Positions 43,880-53,151 of a stretch of 64,000 nt of DNA are shown here, in pieces. Location: the NCBI GenBank assembly GCA_003290165.1, contig QNQO01001155.1:62001-126000 (forward strand), in the 5' to 3' direction. Position 1 is the first letter of the stretch; each line of letters starts with the position of its first letter. Below the pieces are notes generated by a model. That model had not been told where the DNA came from and ran no database searches. It saw only the letters and a list, made by a program, of their open reading frames with translations. Origin of the DNA: Berberis thunbergii. Its lineage: Eukaryota > Streptophyta > Magnoliopsida > Ranunculales > Berberidaceae. Position numbers and translations under genes: made by a program.

Positions 43880-43987
43880 CAGCAGCAAACGCGTCCCAGC
43901 AGTAGCAACAGCAATGCAGCACAGCAGCAACAACAGCAACGCAGCGCCTCAGCAGCAGCAGCAACGCAGCGCAGCAACAGCAGCATA
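43880..43987. repeat. CAG-rich microsatellite block, second
   Basis: CAGCAGTAGCAACAGCAATG and similar triplets occur, like 41670-41800. They are duplicated or independently expanded within the transposon. Confidence 0.75.
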
Positions 43988-44352
43988 ACCGTGTCGCAGT
44001 CGCGCTTTCGCTGCATTTGTCAACCCAGATGATCTTCCCACATTTTCAATACGATCAAGCTTCCTCTAAAGACACCATTAAATCACAAGCATTGAATATC
44101 ACACAAGTTTGGAAGGCACCAAACCATAACACAGTATCAATTATCAAATATGAAAAACATCACAATGCAATTGTAGTGTGACATGTACAAGTGGCATGAA
44201 CCAAAAAGGAAATGTTTTAAGGCTGAACATGAAGAGTTGTGTTGATCCATGGAAAGAGTTCTCTTTACTACTAACTTTCTGTGTAATTCATATATCCAAT
44301 AAGAGCCGTGAGCTTACAATATCACTATATGGACTAAAAAAAAAATGAATAC

Positions 44353-44510
44353 CTGAAATTCTTGTTGCACCAAGCAATTGCCTCCACGTACATTCAAGGG
44401 ACATTTCAACGCCAAGTCTTCTGAAATAAAACCCGTGCCATCAGTATGTATCAAGGCTTCCCCATCATCAACATAGTAAACTGAGCATCCTTCCAGTTCT
44501 TGATCAAAAC
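44353..44510 (-). pseudogene. captured RNA-dependent RNA polymerase (RDR3-5 type) exon
   Basis: The minus strand reads CSVYYVDDGEALIHTDGTGF, ISEDLALKCPLNVRGGN and CLVQQEFQ, followed by a GT donor at GAATTTCAG|GTATTC. HTDGTGFISEDLA.KCP is the conserved segment at the start of the plant RDR3/4/5-type polymerase domain. These enzymes make dsRNA from RNA templates. The catalytic DxDGD segment is not present, so the fragment has no activity. Confidence 0.75.
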
Positions 44511-45589
44511 ATCACTGCAAATCCAAACTAATCAAATACAAAAGTCTGAAAACCCAATAATGCATATTGTTACAATGTGCTAAAGATCAATGGATCAGTT
44601 TCATTTGTAAGTAGAGCATTTTTTTAAGGACTTCCACAAAACTCAGATTGGAAAGACTCGATTAAATATAAGCACACCTTCTTTGACAGTATGGAGTTTG
44701 CAGAACAAAAACTTTACTCTCGTTGACAGACATTGGCAACTTGATACACTGAACTATGTTGCATAAATAGAAAAGTCTTTAGCATAAGGTTCTTAGAATC
44801 TAGCATCTGGTTCTTGAAGTGTACATGCCTACAATAAAATTTCATGCATCTTCGTGGCACTTCTCCCAGCCTTGCAAAATTTTCTATGGTCAAAACACCA
44901 GATTATAATAAAAATAATTGTACATGTTGATGATATTAGAGCGGGGTATTATAAGTTATCCTAGCTAAGCAATTCAATCACTTCAGGTCATCTTATGAGT
45001 GACCCATTCCTGGCACGACACTTCTTATAATAAGCTTTCCGAGTTCATAATCAGTCACAGATAATCATGTGTTAGAAATGAAAGGAAGGTGATTAAAGGA
45101 ATTCGTATCCACTCTGTACACAGATTTTCATCCTATTCCTTAAGGTAACATGAACTTGGTATTTTTGTTCATATTTCATACTGAATCTAACTGTGCAATG
45201 CATGAAATATGAGACCAACACAACGTAAGTGGTAAATGTGATTATGCATGAATCGGGCAGATTATAATAAACTTCTTGTGTGCTAAGGACTTATGTGTTC
45301 AAAATACTTTTCAGTGATTCAAAGTTATCGCGGAGCACACCAAGCAGTCAGTACTAAGCACAGTATCAGTACTAGTAGTGAGCAAATTCCACACTACGAT
45401 ACATTCAAAGTGGGTGTGCTTATATGAGTCTTCTCATTCTCCAATCAAGTCTAATTTTGTTTACTAGAAAATCCAAAAAAGGAATGGGACCTTTGAAAAA
45501 AATATGATTGCATGCATACTTAAAATGACTAAGTATTTGATCAAAAATCTCAGCAAATGTGTGTTGAACACAAACACATTAATTGCAAC

Positions 45590-45791
45590 TAAGTCTCTAA
45601 AATCCTTTGGGACAAGAATTCCAGATGCAAAAGTCTTTATAAATGTGAGGTTCTTCAGAAGGGAACCATATGTCTGCTTGGTTGAAGGCTCAATTCTGTC
45701 TGGCTCTAGAAAGCGGAAAACGAGTTTGGTCTTGCTTGGTTTGAAAGAAAAAATACTTCTTAGGAAGCACACCTCGGGTGAGGAGATGTAA
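45590..45791 (-). pseudogene. captured glycerophosphodiester phosphodiesterase (GDPD) exon
   Basis: The minus strand contains [20 protein letters not shown] then [11 protein letters not shown]. This matches plant GDPD5/6-type enzymes ([31 protein letters not shown]), which hydrolyse glycerophosphodiesters to glycerol-3-phosphate. After KDF the match ends. The fragment is not catalytic. Confidence 0.7.
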
Positions 45792-46122
45792 TTGACAATA
45801 ACTCATCTTGATATAGAGAGCACATAACTTCTCATACTCAGATTATGTTGTGCAAAGAATGTGTCGTACTGAAATTAAAAGAGCGAAAAAGACATGATGC
45901 ATGAGTAAGGCATATTCTGTGCATTTCAACATATATGTATGTGTGTGTGTGTTTCTGAAGTAAAGAGTTATTCATTACCCAAATGGCATAATAATGGTAA
46001 TCAGATAGAAGAAAGAAGTTACCAATGTTTGGAAATCTTTCGCCATCAAATCAATATTGGACTTCTAGTCTTACTCATTAGCTCTAAGTTTAGACAATAT
46101 GAAACTTACCACCAATACAGTT

Positions 46123-46413
46123 TTAAGAACTTTCAGCTTCGACATGTGCTGCATTAATTGCACGTTGAGCCTCTTCAACAGCAGTATCAAAACCGAATGA
46201 TTTGTCAATAACCTAAGCCAACAGGAAATCATGACAAAAATATGAGACAGATAATATTTGGATTAACTCACAGTTTTAGAACTAATTAGAAAATCAATAA
46301 AAATTGGTTGAATATCAAATTTGCAGCTACAGTCCTAACAAGTACCGGTATGTCATTATCAATAGTCTTGGGAACTCCTGCAACTGCAACTTTGAGACCG
46401 CGTCTTTTGATTT
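46123..46413 (-). pseudogene. captured ATP-dependent 6-phosphofructokinase fragment, two exons
   Basis: The first exon (46413-46350) reads [20 protein letters not shown] then DIP. The second (46213-46123) reads VIDKSFGFDTAVEEAQRAIN then AAHVEAES. Joining them at ACCG|GTACTT and GGCTTAG|GTT gives the conserved [20 protein letters not shown] segment, with splice donor and acceptor both intact. This covers the fructose-6-phosphate and catalytic region of plant PFK. The rest of the gene is absent and the match ends within the second exon at about 46127. Confidence 0.9.
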
Positions 46414-46499
46414 CCTGCATAAATAAGATAACTACAAGATCAGAAACTATAGCTAAAGATAACTGACTGTAGAGTCGGATCTTGATAACATCTTAACCA

Positions 46500-47940
46500 A
46501 TGTTATACTGTTAGGAACTTAGGACTTTGGATAAAGGACTCAATTTAGCAAAAGATCATTGAGTGGCTCACTCTCCCAGAGGCTAAGAACTTATCACATC
46601 GGTTAGGAAAGGGCGAGGGATTGGGCGAGGCGAAGAAGGTGCACCCCTGATGTGATTGAAGAGCCTGTAGTTGATTCAGGACCAAGGTCAGATGATATCA
46701 TCTGCCTACAGGTATCAGGGAGCGCAGGAAGGACTGAATTCGTAAGGCTGCGCAGGATAAAAAAAAATATCAAAATGAAAACAGCCAGCTATGGCAAAAT
46801 TATTACATGTTGTATCATTCTTATGCGATAGTGATTGTTATAAACTTGAAACTGATGGAGAAGTTATAAAAACAGATCATCCACACAGCCTTGAACCCAC
46901 AAATCAAACTAAAAACACCTTAAAATGAAAGCATAAGAAATCCATAACATCTAAAAAGCAATTACTTCATCTCATACTTCTATCATTAGCATTGAAAAGT
47001 GTCCATGCCAATTTTAGCATCTCATTGATAGTTGATATATGGACTCTGTATTATGCCAAATTGTATATTTTCAAAATACGATAGTACCAATACTTCATAA
47101 ATACTTATACTTTCCCATTTCCACATCCTAAACAAGGAGAAGGAATCTGCTTACTATGGCTTTACCAATGGTTTAACCTGCATACTTAGTCATATAAATT
47201 GTGTAATGATCTTAGGATTTTCAGGAGTATATTCTGCACAGTGAAATACAAACAGATAAAAGATAAGATAAATGCAATATTCCTTAACAGTGGCCAATCC
47301 AAATAAATCCTATAAAAGTTTTGACTGCAAGTGAGCATCTAAACCCCCTTCCTCTATTTGCGAATGTTAAAAGACTGCTGGCATATGAATTGAATACTTA
47401 CCCAGGCAGACATCTTGATTCTTCAGCAGAACTCAATGTCACTCCACGAGGTTTCCCACAATGTCGACATACAAACTCAATTGTTTCCCACAATGTCGAC
47501 ATCACCGAATCAAAACCTCTTCTTCAAAAGCAAACCGGTTCAAAATCATGAAAAAAAGGAGAACAACATTAGCAATTTCTCAAATAGAAACCCAATCAAG
47601 AAAAGAAATCAAAGCAATTCCATATACCCACTCACGACAATCTCTTTCCTTGCGAACTCACACACGACAATCTCTCTATCTCTATCTCCTTCTTCTTCGT
47701 GCAGCAAAAACAGTGTTCAACATTCTTCTTCTTCGACGAACTCTCCTTCAAGAACCGGAGAAGGGACGCAAAAAAAAATTTAGGGTTTCGGGAGATCTGT
47801 GGGGAGATGGAACAAATTTTTGGATTATAAACAAAAGTGGGAACGCACAATTTTTGGAGCGGAAACGCAAAATTTGGAGCGGGAATCGCCCGCGAGAAAT
47901 CTGACTCCATTTCTTCCACACTTCCATGTGCATTGCACGT
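46500..47940. other. CACTA interior without recognised gene fragment
   Basis: A duplicated TTTCCCACAATGTCGACAT occurs at 47452 and 47485. Overlapping ORFs on both strands (47415-47973) have no known motif. A 5' leader-like CT-rich stretch is seen at 47640-47700. Confidence 0.4.
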
Positions 47941-47967
47941 GCCGTTTAGCAACGGTTTTAAGCTGTT

Positions 47968-48530
47968 TGTCACGTGCTGACCTTTTTCCCTTGGCTAACA
48001 CGCTGCCCACTAGCGTCACACTCCCGTCGGACTAACTAGTCAAGGCACTTCGATGCTTGGCTAATGCTAAGTGATGCTACGAAAGCTTAAGTGAGGAAAA
48101 TGCTAAGGCACAAGTGTTTAGGCTTTTGAAAGAATGCTTTGTATTGCTTGAGAGAGTTGTACAAGTGTTTGATGATATGTACAAATGAATGCCAAAGCCT
48201 ATTTATAGGCCCTTCAAGTCCTAGAGGCTTCTAGCCTAGAACCTTCCACAATCCTCCATCAAAGGAGTATTCTCTATGCATCTAGAAAGTTCCCACCTCC
48301 AAAGGAACTAGAAATTACAAGGAGGTTTCTAGAAAATACTACACCAATTTGTACAAGGGTGTTCTAGACTCATCCATGCTAGAACACTCTAGAGAAAGCT
48401 AACCTAGAATGTCCAAGAGCACTCTAGAACCTTCCGGAGATATCTAGAGAAAGCTAAGCTAGAATGTCCAAGAGCACTCTAGAACCTTCCGGAGGCATCT
48501 AGAGAAAGCTATGCTAGATGGCTCGTGACA
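47968..48530 (-). repeat. 3' LTR of the chromovirus
   Basis: The boundaries and structure are the same as those of the 5' LTR, with about five base differences. It is preceded on the minus strand by the polypurine tract GGGTGGGGGAGAA (48531-48543). Confidence 0.95.
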
Positions 48531-48549
48531 TTCTCCCCCACCCAAGTCC

Positions 48550-49168
48550 TTGACGACCTCGTCAAGACCGTGCCTCGAACTCCGCGATCTTGCCCGGGAA
48601 TTGCCATAGGTCGCCTTCTTTCTCCCATGAGGCCTCACTGTTCGGTAGTCCCTTCCATCGAATGAGTTACTCATTATAGCTTGGCACACCCCTCCGTCGG
48701 ATGAGCCTCTTTGCCTCGATGCTCTCGATATCTCGATCAAAGGAAGCCACGACCGCGGTTGGTGCCCGATGTGATTCGCCCCTCGTTGGATCTTCTTTAT
48801 CACCATGGTAGGGCTTGAGCATGCTCACATGGAACACTGGATGATCTTGAGTTTGGGCGGCAACTCAAGCTTGTAAGAAACTCTCCCGACCTTCCGTAGG
48901 ACGGGAAATGGCCCCTGATACTTCCGCACTAGTCCCTTGTGCACCGAGCGGAAGACCTTGAACTATGTGGCAGCAACTTGACCATGACCATGTCGCCCAC
49001 TTGGAACTCGAGAGGTCGTCTATGCTTGTCTGCCCACTTCTTCATCTTCTTAGACGCTTTGTCTAAGTACGCCTTCGTTATATCAAGCTGCTCATGCCAC
49101 CCTCGTGCAAGCTTGTACGCAGCGGGGCTGCTACCCGTGTAGCCCGACGCAACGGCTTGTGGAGTCAA
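48550..49168 (-). pseudogene. chromovirus integrase C-terminus and chromodomain (frameshifted)
   Basis: ADKHRRPLEFQVGDMVMVKL (49168-48929 frame) is the integrase C-terminal domain. After a frameshift near 48960 another frame gives IHPVFHVSMLKPYHG. Near 48730-48560 comes ESIEAKRLIRRRGVPSYNE, a stop, then LIRWKGLPNSEASWEKEGDL, a chromodomain. This domain targets integration through histone binding and defines the chromovirus clade. Confidence 0.85.
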
Positions 49169-49174
49169 GAGCTG

Positions 49175-49459
49175 CTAGCCCATGACGATCTCGAACGGAC
49201 TTTGTTGCGTCGATTCGGACCGCTGCAAGTTGAATGAGAATTGAGCCACATCCATTAACTTGGCCCAATCCTTCTGGTTGGCACCCACAAAGTGCCTCAA
49301 GTATAGCTCCAACAAGGCATTCACCCTCTCTGTTTGCCCATCGCTTTGCGGGTGAAAGTTTGTTGAGAAGTGTAGACCCGAACCCAAGAGCTTGAATAAC
49401 TCCGTCCAGAATTTTGCTGTGAACCTTGGGTCCCGATCACTTATGATGCTCCGAGGCAA
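49175..49459 (-). pseudogene. chromovirus integrase core, second part
   Basis: This continues the pol frame after one TGA: PRSIISDRDPRFTAKFWTEL has the second catalytic Asp and HPQSDGQTERVNALLELYLR the catalytic Glu. It ends at another in-frame stop (IVMG*QLLTP, where Gln is expected). Confidence 0.9.
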
Positions 49460-49462
49460 GCC

Positions 49463-50944
49463 TCAATACTTCACCACATGCTGAAAGAACAACTTGGCTG
49501 CTTGCTCGGCCGTGCAATCGCGTGGGGCAGGTATGAAAGTCCCATACTTGGAAAAGCGATCGACCACGACCATAATAGAGCCATACCCATCAGACTTGGG
49601 CAAGGCCGATATGAAGTCCATTGATACACTTTCCCATGGCCTTTCCGGAATTGGCAAAGGCTGCAATAGTCCTGCCGGTACACGCTGCTCTATCTTGTCT
49701 TGTTGGCACACAAGACAAGTCTTCACATAGGCCTCTATATCATCCCGCATATGAGGCCAATAGTAGTCTACCTCCAAGAGTGCCAATGTCCGCTGCATCC
49801 CCGGATGGCCAGCCCACATTGAGTCGTGGCACTCCTTCATGATGTCTCGCCTAAGATTATCCCACTTAGGCACATAAATGCGATGACCGACGGTGTAGAG
49901 CACCCCATTCTCTACCCAAAATCGTCGAGTCTTCCCCTCCTTGGCCATCTCCATGAGTCCCTTGGCCAAGGGGTCTTGAGAAGTCCCCTTCTTGATCCGA
50001 TCAAGAAGGTTGCTAGCGGCGCTGCTTGCGCTAGCGAGCATGGCCTTTCGGCTGAGAGCATCAGCAACAACATTAACTTTGCCCGGCTTGTACTCCATGA
50101 CATAATCGAACTCCGCTAAGAAATCTTGCCACCGAGCTTGTTTGCGTAGCTCTTCCAACTCTGGCGGTGCCATCCGATAAGGCACCATGGCTGGAGGCCT
50201 AGCCCCTGGCTCCAGCTCGATCATATGATCGACTTCCCTTCTTGGAGGAAGTCTCTTGGGTAGCTCTGGAGGCATGACATCTTCGTATTCTTTCAAAACC
50301 GTAGCTACCTCCTTCGGAACCTCGCTGGGTTGAGGCCCATCTTCGATCAACATGGCCACAAATGTTGCTTGCCCCTTTTGCACGTCTTTCTTCACTTGAA
50401 TGGCTGACAACATCTTGGCCTCCACGATTTCCCGAGTGACAGGGACAGAGCATGCTTCTCGATCCTTTGCAATAGTCATCGACCCGTCCCTTTCTAATGT
50501 CCATGGCTTCACCGTATCCATGAACTCCATGCCCAGCACCAATGAGAAGTCGTCCATCGTGACGACAGTCAGGTCCACCATCCCCTTCCATTCACCCAAA
50601 TGAAGGGAGACGCCTCGTGCTACACCATGGATAGGCACCGGTGCTGTGTTGACGGTCTTCAAGGTGCCTGGCTCCTTGGTGTACTGCACGCCCAGCCTTG
50701 TTGCCTCCTTTAAGGCAACAAAGTTGTACGTTGCACCCGTGTCGACGAGTGCCTTTGAAGCCTTGCCATTTACCTTGGCTTCCACAAACATAAGAGCAGA
50801 TTTCTTCAAACGGGGCAGCATACTTACCTTAGCCACGTTGCTTTGCTCTACCGTAGCCTTGACGTTGCTTAGCAAGCGCAAAGTCCCCATTTGCGCCTCA
50901 CCCCCCGATGATTCCCCGGACGATCCACTCTTGCCAGCGATCAT
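49463..50944 (-). CDS. chromovirus protease-integrase polyprotein, RT/RNase H deleted in frame
   Basis: The protease is at residues about 50-180, with catalytic VDTGATYNFV (67-76) and VVTMDDFSLVLGMEFM (127-142). The RT start is PPRREVDHMIELEPGARPPA to PPELEELRKQ (269). There the frame jumps to ARWQDFLAEFDYVMEYKPGK, which is the C-terminal end of RNase H. The integrase zinc finger (HDSMWAGHPG...CLVCQQ) and the first catalytic Asp (SVSMDFISALP) follow. The junction is at about nt 50137. The ORF stays open over 493 residues despite losing all RT catalytic motifs. It ends at a TGA replacing Trp (VVKY*GLPRS); integrase continues in the same frame at 49459. Confidence 0.9.
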   Translation of the reverse strand: MIAGKSGSSGESSGGEAQMGTLRLLSNVKATVEQSNVAKVSMLPRLKKSALMFVEAKVNGKASKALVDTGATYNFVALKEATRLGVQYTKEPGTLKTVNTAPVPIHGVARGVSLHLGEWKGMVDLTVVTMDDFSLVLGMEFMDTVKPWTLERDGSMTIAKDREACSVPVTREIVEAKMLSAIQVKKDVQKGQATFVAMLIEDGPQPSEVPKEVATVLKEYEDVMPPELPKRLPPRREVDHMIELEPGARPPAMVPYRMAPPELEELRKQARWQDFLAEFDYVMEYKPGKVNVVADALSRKAMLASASSAASNLLDRIKKGTSQDPLAKGLMEMAKEGKTRRFWVENGVLYTVGHRIYVPKWDNLRRDIMKECHDSMWAGHPGMQRTLALLEVDYYWPHMRDDIEAYVKTCLVCQQDKIEQRVPAGLLQPLPIPERPWESVSMDFISALPKSDGYGSIMVVVDRFSKYGTFIPAPRDCTAEQAAKLFFQHVVKY

Positions 50945-50962
50945 CGCATTGAGCTTCTGTCG

Positions 50963-52129
50963 CTATGGGCACTCCCTAGCCCAGTGCGGCCCTCCGCACA
51001 AGAAGCAGTCGCGGTTTTTCACCTTGTTATCCGAAAAGGACTGCTTGGCTTTGTCCTTCCTCTCAAACTGCTTGCCGCCGCTGCTACTGTTGCTTCTTTC
51101 AGTGGGTTTTGCTCCCCCACTTTTTCCCTTGTTACTGTCGCCACTCTTGTTGCCGCCCTTGTGGATTTTCGAATCAGCCTTGTATTCGAACAAGGATTCG
51201 GCAACTGCGATGGCCTCTGCAAGCGATTGAACGTTGCGTCTCTTTAACTCTTGCTCGGCCCATCGTTGTAGTCCATCCATGAAGTAGATGAGTTGAGTCT
51301 TCTCCGGCATGTCCGAGACTTCAAGCATAAGAGAAGTGAACTGCTTGACATACTCTTTGATCGACCCTGTATGCTTCAGATCACGCAGCCTCTTCATAGC
51401 AACTTCCTCCGCATTCTCCGAATAGAATTGCCGCTTGAAATCCGCCTTGAACTCGTCCCAAGTCTTAAGCGAGCAAAGACCCTTCTTGATATCCGACTCA
51501 CGCCTCCTCCACCAAAGGATGGCATCATCACCCAAGTACATGGTGACGGTGGTGATCTTGGACTCATCATCATCCAAGCGCATAGCGTTGAAATATTTTT
51601 CAACACTCCATAGGAAGTTGTCGAGCTCCCTAGCATCGCGCTTCCCATGGTACCTTGGCGGCTCGGGCACCTTCATCCTTGGTCCCTCTCGTACAGTAGC
51701 ACTACCTGCCACAACCGCCTTGCATAGGTTGACGTCCGATTGCAAGGACTCAACCTGCTCCCGAATGGCTTGGAGCTGCCTCATCAGCGTGTCCTTGAGC
51801 TGGCCCATCTCATTGCGCATAGCATCCGCAACTTGGTTGACGAGAAGTTGAGTCTCGTCCTTGGCTTCCACAGTGCCGAGCTCAAGGTCATGGACGCGGC
51901 TATCGAGTTGCTCGATATCCATAGTGACGCTAGCCAACGTCCCATTGAAGGACTCAACCTTCTGTTCCATCTCCCTGACGCTGTCCTGGAGATCACCCAC
52001 GGTCAGCTCCACCTTGGCCATACGATCCTCAAGCATGCTGGTCCGACTACTCTTTCTTCCAGTCTCCTCGACCACAGACCCTCCAACAGCACTCTCTTTG
52101 TTTCCCGACATTATAAGATTGCTCCGCAC
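50963..52129 (-). CDS. chromovirus gag
   Basis: This is a 388-residue Gag. The N-terminal part is rich in heptad-like coiled coil (about residues 20-125). The central retrotransposon-gag domain contains FLWSVEKYFNAMRLDD, DAILWWRRRESDIKKG and EFKADFKRQFYSENAE, then SIKEYVKQFTSLMLE. A basic, serine-rich linker leads to the zinc knuckle CFLCGGPHWAREC at the C-terminus. The frame ends with a single TAG directly after the knuckle, and pol continues in the same frame. The start at 52129 gives MRSNLIMSGNKES. Confidence 0.9.
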   Translation of the reverse strand: MRSNLIMSGNKESAVGGSVVEETGRKSSRTSMLEDRMAKVELTVGDLQDSVREMEQKVESFNGTLASVTMDIEQLDSRVHDLELGTVEAKDETQLLVNQVADAMRNEMGQLKDTLMRQLQAIREQVESLQSDVNLCKAVVAGSATVREGPRMKVPEPPRYHGKRDARELDNFLWSVEKYFNAMRLDDDESKITTVTMYLGDDAILWWRRRESDIKKGLCSLKTWDEFKADFKRQFYSENAEEVAMKRLRDLKHTGSIKEYVKQFTSLMLEVSDMPEKTQLIYFMDGLQRWAEQELKRRNVQSLAEAIAVAESLFEYKADSKIHKGGNKSGDSNKGKSGGAKPTERSNSSSGGKQFERKDKAKQSFSDNKVKNRDCFLCGGPHWARECP

Positions 52130-52196
52130 CTAATCTTCGTACACACAGCAGCTAGCACAACGCAACTTCAGCAAGACCGCCCCTACGATCGTCGCT

Positions 52197-52208
52197 GCTC
52201 TAATACCA
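52197..52208 (-). other. primer-binding site (initiator tRNA-Met type)
   Basis: TGGTATTAGAGC lies two bases inside the 5' LTR. The common plant site is TGGTATCAGAGC, so there is one change. Confidence 0.85.
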
Positions 52209-52210
52209 CG

Positions 52211-52773
52211 TGTCACGTGCTGACCTTTTTCCCTTGGCTAACACGCTGCCCACTAGCGTCACACTCCCGTCGGACTAACTAGTCAAGGCACTTCGATGCT
52301 TGGCTAATGCTAAGTGATGCTACGAAAGCTTAAGTGAGGAAAATGCTAAGGCACAAGTGTTTAGGCTTTTGAAAGAATGCTTTGTATTGCTTGAGAGAGT
52401 TGTACAAGTGTTTGATGATATGTACAAATGAATGCCAAGGCCTATTTATAGGCCCTTCAAGTCCTAGAGGCTTCTAGCCTAGAACCTTCCACAATCCTTC
52501 ATTAAAGGAGTATTCTCTATGCATCTAGAAAGTTCCCACCTCCAAAGGAACTAGAAATTACAAGGAGGCTTCTAGAAAATACTACACCAATTTGTACAAG
52601 GGTGTTCTAGACTCATCCATGCTAGAACACTCTAGAGAAAGGTAACCTAGAATGTCCAAGAGCACTCTAGAACCTTCCGGAGATATCTAGAGAAAGCTAA
52701 GCTAGAATGTCCAAGAGCACTCTAGAACCTTCCGGAGGCATCTAGAGAAAGCTATGCTAGATGGCTCGTGACA
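52211..52773 (-). repeat. 5' LTR of the chromovirus
   Basis: On the minus strand it runs from TGTCACGAGCC to GCACGTGACA. The TATA box is CCTATAAATAGGC. U3 has two 57-bp direct subrepeats containing GGAAGGTTCTAGAGTGC, plus further TTCTAGAA-type motifs. It is nearly identical to 47968-48530. Confidence 0.95.
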
Positions 52774-53151
52774 CGTTGGTCACTTTAGCTACGGTTCTGA
52801 GCCGTGGCTAACACACCAACGGTTTAGAACCGTTGCTAAATTTTTTTTTGCAACGGTTTTGAGCCGTTGCTATCCCTAGCCACGGTTTAAAACCGTTGCT
52901 AAAGTTTTTTGTTGCAACGGTTTGGGGCCGTTGCTAATGATGCCCACGGTCAGGAGCCGTTGCTAATATTAGCCACGGTTTTTAGCCGTGCCCAATATAC
53001 CAATGGTTTTAAGCCGTGGCCAGGTTTTTTTTACCCACGGTTTTAAGCCGTTGGTACATATAGCTACGGTTTTAGGCCGTGGCAAATAAACCAACGGTTT
53101 AAAACCGTGGCCAGCTCGGCGTAGCTAAAAGGGGTTTTTGGTGTAGTGACT

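Larger units (their letters stand above)
47968..52773 (-). mobile_element. chromovirus (Ty3/gypsy) with internal RT-RNase H deletion
   Basis: Both LTRs are 563 bp (5' LTR 52211-52773, 3' LTR 47968-48530, minus orientation) and differ at about five positions by eye. The element has a tRNA-Met-type primer site, gag, protease, integrase, chromodomain and PPT, and lies inside the right subterminal region of the CACTA. Flanks are TGTT / CGTT, so the target duplication is imperfect. The reverse transcriptase core and RNase H are missing through an in-frame deletion. Confidence 0.95.
36741..53148. mobile_element. CACTA transposon (Pack-CACTA candidate), containing a nested chromovirus
   Basis: The left end is CACTACACCAAAAAACCCC and the right end is the reverse complement of CACTACACCAAAAACCCC. 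It is flanked by the 3-bp duplication ACT (36738-36740 and 53149-53151), and it splits an RTE LINE reverse-transcriptase frame exactly. Subterminal arrays of GCAACGG/CCACGG repeats occupy 36759-37190 and 52774-53130, with one stub at 47941-47967 left of the nested chromovirus. Without the chromovirus the element is about 11.6 kb. I see no transposase. The interior carries fragments of several host genes. Confidence 0.9.

Noticed and set aside
46123..46413. Functional phosphofructokinase gene
   Set aside because: Only two exons exist, the match ends within the second exon, and both sit inside a CACTA transposon.
47968..52773. Perfect 5-bp target duplication for the chromovirus
   Set aside because: Flanks are CTGTT and CGTTG; only an imperfect TGTT/CGTT match exists, so I do not claim a perfect duplication.
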